DNA from: Larix kaempferi
Taxonomy: Eukaryota; Streptophyta; Pinopsida; Pinales; Pinaceae
Assembly (NCBI GenBank): GCA_027924585.1
Contig: BSBM01002098.1
Location: 7,291,001 to 7,355,000, forward strand
Direction of reading: 5' to 3'
Length of the DNA: 64,000 bases
Positions 34,419-45,416 of this stretch are shown piece after piece. A program made the translations under genes and the position numbers. The notes below the pieces were generated by a model. It worked only from the letters and a program-made list of their open reading frames with translations. It was not told the DNA's origin and did no database searches. Each line of letters begins with the position of its first letter. The first letter of the stretch is position 1.

Positions 34419-34992
34419 TGATGAGACATAATCCCATGGACTATTATAATTTATTATATATTCTTATGTATTGCACAAAACTCTTACTTTCCTAGATGTT
34501 TCCTTGTACATATTTCTTCTCTTAGAAGATTTCCTCCAGAGGTTTTATTTATTGTATTTTATTGAAGATTTTTTCAACATTGATTACTCTCCCACAATTT
34601 TATACTCTTATATAATAATACAAATGAATGTACAAATGTTGTACATTACAATGTCAAGGGATAGCTTGGTTGGTTCGATTCTTTTCACTAAAGTACAATG
34701 CCCAATGAGGATGCAAAAATCCACTTCAATTGATTCCTACGAGGTGATAAACTTCCATTAAGTTTGGTGGTTAAAACCACTCTTCATTTGGAAACTCGAG
34801 GAAGAGAGGAAATATGTTTAGCATTGACAAGGTACCAACATCCTCACCTTGATGTTCAAGTGTGGGAGGATGAGATGAATTATTTCTCTGGAAAAAAAAG
34901 TGTACATTATGACAATCTTCTGTCTTCTCATACTTGCATTCTTGCTCTCTTGTGTTCTCTTGTATGTGAGTATTAGCATTGCCATTGTGTAA
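34419..34992 (+). repeat. Gypsy-B 3' LTR carrying a SINE
   Basis: It starts TGATGAGACATAATCCC after the PPT and aligns with 12917-13222. Removing 34649-34900 and one 9-bp target copy makes both LTRs a similar length (about 310 bp). The right end is approximate. Confidence 0.68.
34649..34900 (+). mobile_element. tRNA-related SINE in the Gypsy-B 3' LTR (252 bp)
   Basis: The TSD TGTACATTA flanks it (34640-34648 and 34901-34909), and the uninterrupted LTR at 13115-13160 has the empty site. It ends in eight A residues. Near the 5' end a pol III A-box-like GATAGCTTGGTTGGTT (about 34660-34675) is followed about 55 bp later by a B-box-like CAATTGATTCC (about 34729). No coding sequence is present. 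Such elements move with the LINE machinery. Confidence 0.82.
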
Positions 34993-36350
34993 ACATTAGT
35001 CTCTTTATGGGTGTTCGTGGTTGGTCCACTAAAATGATCTATGCAGATAATTGTTCTATTGATCCTTATCTTGCCTAGTGAATGAAATGGAAACCATCTC
35101 ATGTGGTTCGACCCTAATAAGTTAAAATCAAGACAACGGTGTTACCCTCATGCATCCAAACCATAAGAAAACACCAAGATTGTTGCTACTATCTTTACAA
35201 TCCATGCAAAAAATTTTGTTTTGTTTTCCTTTCTTGCACACAAAATATGATTATACTTGCATTGATTGAGCTCATATCCCATTACAACTAAAAAAGGAAG
35301 AGTTTACTTCTAACAATGATATTGGCAATGGTACATTCACATTCTCATAATCCTACAACTTGCTCATGTTCACATCTCACAAAGCACAAAGCTTTCAAAA
35401 TGCACATAAACATAAAGAAATTGCCACAATAGGTATATCTTGAGATTGTGTTCCTTCCAATTTTCACAATAGATAACCTTTTACAGATACATCTATCCGT
35501 GGCTTTGAGATAATTTCAATAATTAAACCTTTAATACCATGCTAAAAAATAAAATCTCTATTACCATCTTGGAAATGGAGAAAGCATAATGGTCGTAAAA
35601 CTACAAACTTGATGTATTAAAATGATTCTAAGTAGTGCATGAATAAACTTCAACAAATATCTAATATTTATAGAAATGAGATCCAACAATATGTGTGCCA
35701 ACAAATCAATACAAAACTATAGGCTATTACCTACACCTAATCAAACCTTAATGGCATTATAAGCACCCATACAATTAACATTATGCCAAACATCCATTTA
35801 TAATGTCGATTTAATCCTTATTTACTTTTTTGCATCCCATGACTCTTAAATCAACACATGGTAAATCAACACTTGGACCCATTATATGTCACTAAATTAT
35901 GTGTTGATATTTTCAACAAATATGAATAAAAACCCAATAATTGTATTTACACCAACAAATTACTTTGTAATGATAAATTATAATCTAATTTTTTAAAAGA
36001 TTTTCCAGCTAACACTCAATTTATTTGAAGAAATGAAATGATGAATATTCACTTTAATCTTAGAATTACAATTGTTGTTATGATGCATTTATTCACACAA
36101 AGTCCATGGTCTAATATCTTCCAGCACCCTTAGAAGGCTGGATAGAGATGGAAAAATAGGCTTCCAACTTATTAGTGATACTGTTTTTAGAAGAGAATAA
36201 TCTTTAGTGCTATCGTGTGGCGTGCCATCTAATGCAACTTTTTGGTACTAAGCATTTTTAGATTGTGATTCTAAAATGACAATGGAATTGTTGGATGTGC
36301 AGAGAGAAAGTTGTAGAAAAGATAAAACAAAAATAGATGAAGAAATAACA
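34993..36350. other. AT-rich intergenic DNA, nothing recognised
   Basis: No frame on either strand resembles a known protein, and no terminal repeat pair or TSD was found. It is probably decayed flank of Gypsy-B. Confidence 0.45.
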
Positions 36351-36364
36351 TATGATTGTTCCGT

Positions 36365-36640
36365 TGAGTTGTTGTCTAATGGTAAGTTGAAAGGAAAATT
36401 TCAAGTTTAATCCCCTGGTGTGTGTGCTGGGAGAAGACAGGTGATTGGTCCATTGCATTGTGGTCTAATGGTAAGTTGAGAGCTTACCCTGCAAAATCTC
36501 AAGTTCAATCCCCTAGTAGGTATGCTGGGAGAACCCAGGAGGTGTAAATCCTGGGTCAAATATGAAGGTTTCTTCATATGAAGATATTTAAGATACAAAG
36601 CAATCCTTCAAAAAGAAAAAAATACATAACAGAGAAGATA
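36365..36640 (+). mobile_element. Dimeric tRNA-derived SINE-like element
   Basis: Two diverged tRNA-like heads follow each other. Unit 1 has A box TTGTCTAATGGTAAG (36371 on) and B box AGTTTAATCCCC (about 36404). Unit 2 has A box TGGTCTAATGGTAAG (36461 on), TTACCCTGC and B box AGTTCAATCCCC (about 36502). Both continue into a shared GCTGGGAGAA body. GTGGTCTAATGGTA...TACCCTGC resembles a tRNA-Gly 5' half. An A-rich tail lies at 36611-36630. A clear TSD was not found. It lies just 3' of the predicted gene at 36702-38732. Confidence 0.65.
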
Positions 36641-36657
36641 CTTTAGAATCAATCCAA

Positions 36658-36663
36658 TTTATT
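36658..36663 (-). terminator. AATAAA polyadenylation signal of the serine-hydrolase-like gene
   Basis: AATAAA on the minus strand lies 38-44 nt downstream of the stop codon at 36702, a normal distance for a plant near-upstream poly(A) element. Confidence 0.45.
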
Positions 36664-36701
36664 GTAAAAACTGTTTTTTCCAAGGTTAGAATCTTCAAAC
36701 A

Positions 36702-38732
36702 TCACTCATCAATAAAATAGAGGTGTTTGACACTTTCTTCATCAATCTTGGTTGTTTTATGGTCAGTAAGTTTACCAGGATCAGTCACACAACCTTCAAT
36801 GTTACTATCAAGTAAATTTACATGGGGGATACTATTTGGATTACCTTGCACCTTTAAGACATCATTCTCTCTTGCTTTTTCTGAAGGTTCATCCTCTGGA
36901 TGCGCAGGGTCTTCTGCATGATGAGGTTGTGAAGATGCCACACTGGTAACAGAAGAAAACAATGGTGATTCCCATGTTGTCCATAGACTTGAAGAAACAC
37001 AGTCATAATATGAGGAAGCAAAAGTGTTCCCCGGAATTTGCCAGAGTGTGCGGGCCACAACTTCTGCTAAATCTGCCATTACTCTGTCTGCAACCTCATA
37101 CTCATATATGTCATCATTCAGGATGCCATTGGCATTGGTGTATATGACTGCTGAAAGGAAAAAACAACGGCCAGTCTCTATGTCAAATATGTACCTGTCA
37201 TTCCAAGGATAATTGTTTTAAGTATATTAGGATAACAAACGACTTTTTGTAGTTAACCCATGCCATTTTCCATGAAAAATAATTTGCAAAGAGCAATCTT
37301 ACGCATTGTCAACAGAAAATCCATAAGCACGTCCAACTTTGTTATATATGCGAAGGGATCCCTTGGGTCGCACACGTGAGAGGCCTGGTAGAAAAAACTG
37401 CAAACAAAGTCGGGACTCCATGTTCAGCTTACCAAAATGAGATGTCCATCTATTCATATACCATGTCTCTGTCTATCTATCTATATAGGAACAAATTCAA
37501 TCATTACATATATCAATTAATGGTAAAGAGAATTGTAAACAGAATTGCATCTTCAATGAAACAGAATATTTGTAAATGTTACTAACTCATGCATAGAGAT
37601 GAACTTCCTTAAATCAAAAGGTTTTTATGGGCATACTTGGCAAAGAAAAATTCAACTAGCAAGTACATACTATATCTGGTTTAGTTTCATTGTTTCTATG
37701 TTTCAGGGGCTTGAAGTCTTGGTTTAGTATTCATTTTTTGGAACGTCTTGATTTGTATTGGTTTCGGTTGTTTATGGTACTCTGGTAACAGAGGTTCTGG
37801 CTATTTTGTATGAGTTTTATATGTATTGCAGACCATCTCTATGAAGATTGTAAGATACTACTATTTCGATGCATACAGAAACTAGCAATTTAATTGAATG
37901 ATTAAGAAATTTTCAATCCTCTTGCATTATTTCATCATGGATTTTCTCTCTTGTTAATGTGGCATTATTCTTGTTATTGTGCTCATCTATTGGAGATCAT
38001 ATTGCTAGCATTGACCATGTTAGTTCTCTTGGGCCATTGAAGAGATTGTCTTGTTGAATTGAATCTAGGATAAGCTTATCTATCTTGGATTCCTTTGTCA
38101 TCATGCATTAAAGGGAGGCTCTTCCTACATTGTTCTTCATTCGGATGGTGCAATTCTAACCCCCTTTGTGTAGGGTACACCCAAGGAAGGGAGTAAAGGA
38201 GGGGGTCTCTCCTTCCCTTCGAGATTGCAATTGAACCCTCTAATACACCCATTTAGTGAAGGGTAGCCTAGAGCATTCTTATTTCCTAAATGATCTTTGA
38301 AGTAAGGCTCTCTAAGTTAGTAATCCTTTAACCCCATTTGCCCTAGATCAGATTGGCACTGGTTCTTGGAGTGGTTTCCTTATCCTCCCATCACCATTAA
38401 AAAATCCTATATTACAAAAACAATGTTTTGCTAGGGCAACCTCTACAAAATCACCTTGGTAGTTATTATTTTTTTCCTAGTAATCCTCTCTTAGGGCTAG
38501 CCCCCTTGAGTTGGAGTAGAGCCAACCTAAAGTGAGAGGGGATCAGTGTCGTGACATTGGCCTTTTCCATTTTTCCCCTCGACTAGCTTGCATCTTCGGG
38601 ACTTTAATCACACATGCTAGTTTGGGAGGTTACAAGAAGGTAAGAGGAAAGTGTCCTCTATAACATATCCAAATTTCATACCTTGACTCCAAGAAATGAA
38701 AGTGCATTAATCAAAATACCAGATCCATGTTG
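36702..38732 (-). CDS. Probable host gene: beta-lactamase/serine-hydrolase-like protein, last three exons
   Basis: Three minus-strand exons with GT/AG borders keep frame: 38732-38682 (acceptor CAG, donor GTATGA), 37397-37303 (TTGCAG, GTAAGA) and 37194-36702 (GACAG). Together they give 212 residues: QHGSGILINALSFLGVK, then FFLPGLSRVRPKGSLRIYNK, VGRAYGFSVDNAYIFD, LSAVIYTNANGILNDD and YEYEVADRVMADLAEVVART, and an acidic C-tail to a TGA. The NK-x-G-x-AYGF-x-x-D-x-AYI and N-x-x-G-x-x-NDD-x-YEY pattern recalls class-A beta-lactamase-like serine hydrolases; this is recollection, not a search. Catalytic Ser/Lys motifs would be in earlier exons, not found here. There are no stops in the exons, unlike every neighbour. 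It could be a pseudogene fragment if upstream exons are absent. Confidence 0.6.
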
Positions 38733-41048
38733 CTGTTAAAAATAATGAAAAACATGAAATAAAACCAAAACAAAACTGAAAATATTTTTGCATGTGCAAG
38801 ATTGTCAAAACCCTAGGGATGCTCCTACATCAGACTTTCCTAATTGGAAAATTTTGAGCATCTTGTTCAATAGTTTGTTGATGAATCAACAACTGTGAGA
38901 CATATGATCTTCTTCCTTTTCTTCTTTCTTCTTGTCAACACTCTAGTCCACCTTTATCTTATCCTTTTCCTTCTATTATTTATCTTCTTTCTACTCTGCA
39001 CTTTTCAAATGTCTTGAACTCTATCATCTTATCTTGCTTCACCTTCTTCAACATCTGTTGCAACTTAATCTATTTTCCCAACTACTGCGATTCAAGATCA
39101 ATGATGCTTACTGCCTCATACCACTCATTCTCAATTGTGCTCATCATCTCTTCATCCTCTCTCTTTTTCACCATACTCACTATCTCAACAAATACCACTA
39201 ATGCTTGCTGCTCAAGCATCTCCTTATTCTGCTTTACTTTCATTATGGTGTCCCCCAGGTTGTACTCCTCACAAAACCTCGCTCTAGATATCACATTTGG
39301 GAGGAATAGGATGGGAGGAAGCACAAGGCCAGGGCATATTGGGCGGGATGCACCTTCCCACACCACTCTCGGCCATTAAGTCAGTCCTTGGGCAGGGGGA
39401 GTACCCTCAATGTTTCTACGGCAAGTGTCTCCGTCTATCACCCAAGGACGACCTATTTATCTATGAAGCTTTGACTGATTTACAACAGAAACTGGTGGTC
39501 CATGAAATTAGCCTTTGTTGTTTATTAAAGAAAAGGTAAAAAGATTGTGTTGTGGCTTTTTTGGGGGATAACTAAGAAGGCAAATAACAAGGGGATTCAA
39601 AAGGTTTCAACCATAGAAATGATCTTCTGCACTGTGAACATCATGATCTGGTTCTCCAATAATAAATAACTGAGGGAATATGAACAAATATGAGCTTAAG
39701 AGGAGGGCACACTTTACACTCTCTTCACAAACCTTTATTAGACAACAAACCAAATAGGCAAGATGTACATAGATCCATTGGTTCATTCAACAAAATGGAA
39801 CAGAAAAAATGGATGGAAACCAGCATAACTTAATTGAAAATTTCATTGCTTCATCTAGTGGCAAATTGCCTTGGTCCTGATTATACAATAAAATAAACAA
39901 AGGTTCATTGATTACAATAGGAGGCATCAGAAGGGATCCTTTGATCTCAGTCCTGGGCCTATTGCTTTTCTTTCCCACAAGATGGAGCTTTAGATAGTGC
40001 CTACAAAGGAAAAGAGAATGAAAGAAGAGAAGGAGAAGAAGTTTAATGTTGCTGCTGCAAAAATTAGTGATGTTCTAGACAAATCTTCAATCTCTAATGG
40101 CCTCTTGTCTCTCTTTTGCGGCTTGCCCCCTTTGCTGCTACTATGAACTTCATTGATCAACTTCATTTGTAAATCAGAAAAATATCCATATTATAGCCTG
40201 CTGGGATAGAAACGTGAGACCCAAAAACTACGTTAGAATCTCTTTTCTCCTCCTCAAATGAGAATGCCTGCTTTTGCCTTTGTCAAATGTAGCTAAAATA
40301 GAGACATTTTAGATCCTTTACCAAAATTGTGGATGAATTTGGAGCTGCTGTGGTTTTTTCCTTTTTGGCTGAATGGCTTCCTTGACAGCCCAATTTAATC
40401 TTTAATTGGTTGACTTCCCAAAAAAGCCACAAATTCCCCTTTATCTATGCCAAATGCATTATGCCCAAGTGAAAAAGAATCAATCTGGTGAAAGAATGAG
40501 CTGAATTGGTGCTCATTTGGTCTTCTTTGTCTTCAAACATATGGCTATAGCAGCTCTTTGCAGTGGGGCAGGAATGGAATCCTTGACCTCCTTTTGCCTT
40601 TCATAAATCTTAGTTCACTTTATATTTAAAAACCCACCTTAGACTTTAAAAATTCCACTCCAAACATTATAAAATAATGTTACTGTATATTGGTGCAAAA
40701 TGATGTTTGATTTGAGTGTTATGGGTGAGGGGTAGCATCTAATTAAAATAATTTAATACCCCACAAAGGGGCCCACCACTATATATCTTGGTTTCATTTC
40801 CCCATGCTCCATCATAACCTTTATAATATATGAACTTTATAACATAAAGTTGCAATGTATTACAACCTTGTACAATGGGCAATGGCATAGTATTTAACCC
40901 ACCTCCTTAAAACTTGTTTAACCCACCAAGTGCATGTAAGGAAAGGTTATGATGGTAAACAACCTACCCTTGTTATGTGCCAAGATGTCAAAGACCAACT
41001 TATCCACATAATAAATCAGGTGTGAAATATGAATGGTAGTTGCTCCAT
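38733..41048. other. Intergenic or intronic DNA upstream of the hydrolase-like gene
   Basis: Missing 5' exons of the minus-strand gene might lie here, but I could not identify any with confidence. A 94-codon minus-strand frame at 39366-39082 (RFCEEYNLGDTIMKVKQNKE, then acidic helices) resembles nothing known. A 63-codon frame at 39978-39787 likewise. Confidence 0.4.
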
Positions 41049-41220
41049 GAAGGAATCTCACCAGGAGATGTCAACCCTCCGAGGGATTTTTTGGAGTCTT
41101 ATTCACCATTCACGGGGGTTGCATCTCACCGCCTGAAGGAATCTCACCAGGAGATGTCAACCCTCCGAGGGATTTTTTGGAGTCTTATTCACCATTCACG
41201 GGGGTTGCATCTCACCGCCC
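41049..41220. repeat. Almost perfect 86-bp tandem duplication
   Basis: Copies 41049-41134 and 41135-41220, each beginning GAAGGAATCTCACCAGGAGA, differ only at the last base. The lack of divergence implies a recent event or strong homogenisation. Confidence 0.9.
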
Positions 41221-41646
41221 TCGTCACTTTAATCAAATGCCAAAATGCTTGAGGACCGTTAGATAGGAAGGGGAGGAACCCCATCCATAGTTCGCACATG
41301 TAATTTCTTGGGTGGCCTTCTCTCCAACCACATCGCGACTTCATTCTAACCGTTGATTGGAAAGGAGTGACCAAATCTAGGTCATTTGTGAGCTTTTCCA
41401 ATATGTTGTCTCTCCTCTCCCACAGAATCCCACTATGCATTTATCACCCTTGATTTGAACAAACCAATTGAGTGAGGACAGTTCGCGGCAACTAGACACT
41501 TTTGTGGGTATTTTATCTCCCATTGATCAAATTTGACGAAATTAACACCCTTTTGATTGAAAGAATCTGCCCCCCATCACACAGGGGTGTTGCTTTTGCT
41601 GAGATCTCGTTGATTATGTCCAAAATCACACAAAACAATGGACTGT
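41221..41646. other. Intergenic DNA, nothing recognised
   Basis: No domain is seen in any frame and no terminal repeats were noted. Confidence 0.4.
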
Positions 41647-41945
41647 GCAGTCTATGGAAGATAAAACCCTTGGATGAAGATTTCATTTGATTGTTGTGGG
41701 CATTGTTGTCGAGTAGGCATAGCTTATTCTTGGGTAGACTTTGACTTTCCCTAGTGGATCATGTGAATAATGGAGCGGATTGGGGAATTTTGCAGTCTAT
41801 GGAAGATAAAATCATAAAACCCTTGGCTGAAGTTTTCATTTGATTGTTGTGGGCACTGTTGTTGATTAGGCATAGCTTATTCTTGTGTAGACTTTGACTT
41901 TCCCTAGAGGATCATGCGAATAATGGAGCGGATTAGGAGAATTTT
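41647..41945. repeat. Tandem duplication of about 145 bp
   Basis: Copies start GCAGTCTATGGAAGATAAAA at 41647 and about 41792. The second has an extra ATCATAAA-type octamer and scattered substitutions. It is older than the 86-bp duplication next to it. Confidence 0.8.
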
Positions 41946-43787
41946 ACAGTTCAATTTCGTGGCAAAGTGTGCATATGGAAATTTCAGATGTAACTTTTGC
42001 CCATTCTGGTCCATTCTGGTCCATTCTGGATCTTAAAAATGGAGAGAAATAATCCTTGCACTTAGACTTCAAAAATCTTGTATTAGTCCTTGAATCAGGG
42101 CACTAGGCACATGGTTTTTGAGCACATGAAAATGGCCTATGTTCATAACTGTTTTGCCGCTTGCGTGGTTCGCATGGGGTTAAACAAACTGTGGTATGTA
42201 GCCCCCGACCTTATCAACAACCTCCTAAAATTGCTCCTCAAATGGTGGACCAAAGAAAGATAACTATCTATCGAAAGTTTGCATGAAAAACTTGGCCAAA
42301 AACCATTAAAATTGCATGTCCCTTTGGTTTCTAAGATTAATAGCACTGTATCTCCTACATACAAAGCTCAATTGACATGTCATCAAAGGGAGTGCACAAT
42401 AGACATGGAGGGCTTTCCAACGAACAACTACATGACACTTTTTGATGCATATTTGACATACCTTTTTAATCAGAACGGAAAACTAGGCACCTTTGCAAGA
42501 ATTTTTTAATGTTGCGTTTTTATCAGTTCCATGATGTTTAGTGACTTTAATAAACATGTTTGAACAATTCTTTGCCTTCAGATGAGTCATTATGTCTACA
42601 TATCTAGTTTGGCCTAAAGCGACTTCCACTGCATTTTCATACTTTTGCAACTCGAAATTCGATTTTGTCAACTCCAGCATGATCAATGACCTCAAAAACT
42701 CAATTCAAGCCATTCACTGTGCCTGAATTACTCTCTTGGCCCGAAAATTCAAATTCACCTAAGGTGGGCCCCATGGGCCAAAACCATTTTTCATGCTTTT
42801 GAAGGTCAAAATTGGATTTTATCAGCTCCTTGATGACTAATGAGCCCCATAAACCTACTTAATCCATTATCTGCATTCAAATATGTTATTTGGTTGATTT
42901 GCAAAATTTGGCCCGGGGAGGGCCCTACATGTAAAACCAGCTTTTGGGCCATGAGCCTTTTTTAAGCAACAACACATTACAACCACTCTATTGTTGCAAT
43001 AATTTTAAACTTGCTACTACTCTTTTGTATCTTCATTCCCTTGCATCAACATCCCTTACTGCTGCAATTGCTTCTTCTCCATCATCATCATATACATATG
43101 ATCTGCATTGTGCAGCCTTCAACTTTCACCACATTTTGTCCCTTTATTGCAGTGATGTTGTAAACATATTCCATGCCATCTTCACCTTCATGCATCTTCA
43201 ATTCTATTGTATTCTTTTCTAGAAATGCAACGAGATCACCATCATACAAAACATAATAGGAATCAATACCTCCTGTTACCCTCCAGAGGTTCTACAGTGT
43301 GCCATATCAGTTATGCCAAAGAGGAGGGGTAATTTTTTCATTGTAAAGGCCAAGTTTGCGCCTTGTTTATGAAAAAGTGTTGGTCTCGCGGGGCTCAAGA
43401 GTCAAGACCCATGGTCTGGTCATGCCAGGTCCTCTTGGTTTTCATTCGAGGAAGTGTTGGCTTAGTGGCATTGCTGACTACCCCTTGATGGGTGGAGGTC
43501 CCCCGTCATGTTGGGCCATTTGTGCCCTGGCCCTTGGGTTGGTGTCCGGTGCTTCTTGGGATGACTCCATTACTACACATGGCTTAGGGGCTTCCAGCCA
43601 CACTCATGTTTATACTTTGTAGAAGGTGATTGCGTGTGTAAGTGTTGTCATACCCGTCTTAGCACACCTCATTTACGCCCACTTGGACCTATTTTATCAT
43701 GTATTTACCCTCCTCTTGGCTCAAGCAAGCCAAATTGATGATGACATAATCCTTTTGAAGAGGCCATACCACCTAAAGGAGGAGGGC
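41946..43787. other. Intergenic DNA left of Gypsy-C, no gene recognised
   Basis: A GC-richer part (about 43340-43620) has a plus-strand frame of 88 codons without recognisable motifs. The final stretch before the insertion reads through into the sequence right of Gypsy-C across GTTGA/ATTGA; its GGAGGAGGGC run may be the PPT of an older LTR element whose LTR starts near 53634. Confidence 0.4.
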
Positions 43788-43792
43788 GTTGA

Positions 43793-45357
43793 TGTAATAT
43801 TCCACTTAAATCTGATCTTCAATTTGCTTCACTGCTGGTTTATGTTTGCTTGATTTGGTAGGTGACTTGTTGGTTTGTAGGTGATGTTAGGAGGCAGTAA
43901 TTTATTGTTTAATATGGCTTGCATACCCAATGGTTTAACACCATAAAATGAACCCCATAATAACAAGATTAAGCCATTGACTGTATTCTAAATATTAAAT
44001 GCCAATCATATAGTGTGAGAGAATAAATCTGACCTTAATATTGTTGGAGGTGGACTGTGTGAATAAGGAACTGCTGCTGCAAATAATATGACTGTGGTGA
44101 AGTTGTGACAGTATTTGCATGAGATAACTGCTCTGATAATGGAAGCCTGGCTGCTATAAATCATATGACTGTTGTATAAGTTTAAGACAGCCCTTGCATG
44201 AGATGACTGTCAAAGACTCAAAACAAAAGAAGCATGCACAGCTGTTGATAACCACACCCAGAATTGCTAGATTGCAGCACGTGGAAGAGGAAGACACCTT
44301 CAATAATTTGCAATATAAAGATTGCTGCTCCCACAGTGATGATACGCCCTCCTATCCTGGATTAGGGCTGCTAGATGACCACGCTTTAATTGTATTTGAT
44401 CTCAGCAAATATTGTGCCCTTTCCAGAGTGGATAATCGTGGCCCTCTTCTCTGTGCTAGGGCACAAGAGTTTAAACAATTAAATTGCAGCAGTTATGAAG
44501 GAGATCAATGCTGCCTCAGGAAGAAAGGCACCCCTTCCTTTGTGTGAAGAATAACAGCCACAGGAAACATGCCCTCAGAATAGCATACAGCAGCTAAACG
44601 TTGATCTCTTCCTCCACATAGATGTTGGATAACATTATCCACACTTGACAGTCACGCCCTGGAGATTTGCATGATGAAAAACACCTCTCTTTGATGGAGG
44701 AATTTGTGGTCCAGAATTCTGGGAGGGCACATTAACTCATGATTTGCATAATGAGTTAATGTGCCCTCCCAGAATTCTCTAGTAACCTGAGATCTCCTCA
44801 AATCTCCATGAAGAACACTGGAACTGATGTAAGGATGAAAAATAATGGTGGACCTGAATGGTCTACCCCTGGAAGTAATTACTAATTAGGGCAGATAGAT
44901 TTCTCTGCCGAAATATACTTATTGGTGAAGGAATGCGCCCTCAACCCTAGTTTGGCTCTTCGAGCTCTTCAATTGAATTCTCAATGATCAATAATAACAT
45001 ATGCATCCTGAGCAACTTGCTTTTTCCTTCTTTTATCTTGTTGAGATTGCATGCCCTAAGTCGCTTTTCTTTCTTTTTTGAAGTTGAGGTTGCATGCATT
45101 CACTTCCGGATGCATGCAGACACTTTAATTATCTCTGGTTGTATGCACTATGAGTCTGGCTTGCATGCAATGTATGTCAGTTGCTACTTGCCCCGGTGGC
45201 CTTCTTTTACCTACTAGTGACCTAATATCATTGTTTAGGATCTTCTTTTACATCAGTCCTCAATTAATTCCCTGATTGTCAGTACCTGCTCGAACCTATG
45301 GGAATTAAATAGGTTAGCGGGAGGGTTCTTAGTGCTTAAGTAGAAGAGGACATTACA
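43793..45357 (-). repeat. Gypsy-C 3' LTR (with extra palindrome)
   Basis: This 1565-bp LTR is 31 bp longer than its partner. The difference is partly due to a perfect inverted repeat at 44713-44778 that the other LTR lacks. The frame at 44194-44547 also exists in the other LTR (52525-52827) but resembles nothing known. Confidence 0.93.
44713..44778. repeat. Perfect 28-bp inverted repeat unique to one LTR
   Basis: Left arm 44713-44740, loop 44741-44750 (GATTTGCATA), right arm 44751-44778. The right arm is present in the other LTR at about 52997-53025, where a short CCCTTGGTA stands in place of the left arm and loop. Confidence 0.93.
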
Positions 45358-45372
45358 ATCCTCCTCGCTCGA
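45358..45372 (-). other. Gypsy-C polypurine tract
   Basis: The minus strand reads GAGCGAGGAGGAT immediately before the 3' LTR. Confidence 0.75.
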
Positions 45373-45416
45373 ATTTGATTGTCCTCAAGCAACTGTAAGC
45401 CCGGGTGATGAAGTAC

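Larger units (their letters stand above)
12917..34992 (+). mobile_element. Gypsy-B: old Ty3/gypsy element on the plus strand, heavily nested
   Basis: Related LTRs lie at 12917 and 34419. Between them on the plus strand come gag (14637), a knuckle/protease relic, RT (about 16660-17390, resuming at 18522), RNase H (about 18740 on), integrase (20350 on) and a C-terminal segment continued at 34153. Gypsy order (RT-RNase H-INT) is clear. Insertions inside it are a TRIM (17395-18521), a hAT MITE (18918-19877), Copia-1 (22119-34152) and a SINE (34649-34900). A tandem duplication of about 0.92 kb also occurred. Many stops and frameshifts make it older than everything inside it. The ends and TSD are not firmly resolved. 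Confidence 0.82.

Noticed and set aside
34660-34740. Functional tRNA gene
   Set aside because: The A/B boxes are present but there is no foldable acceptor stem or anticodon arm, and the poly(A) tail with TSD shows a SINE.
39082-39366. 94-codon minus-strand frame with acidic helices, considered as a 5' exon of the hydrolase-like gene
   Set aside because: It has no splice sites in phase with the exon at 38732 and no similarity to the fold; kept only as an unknown.
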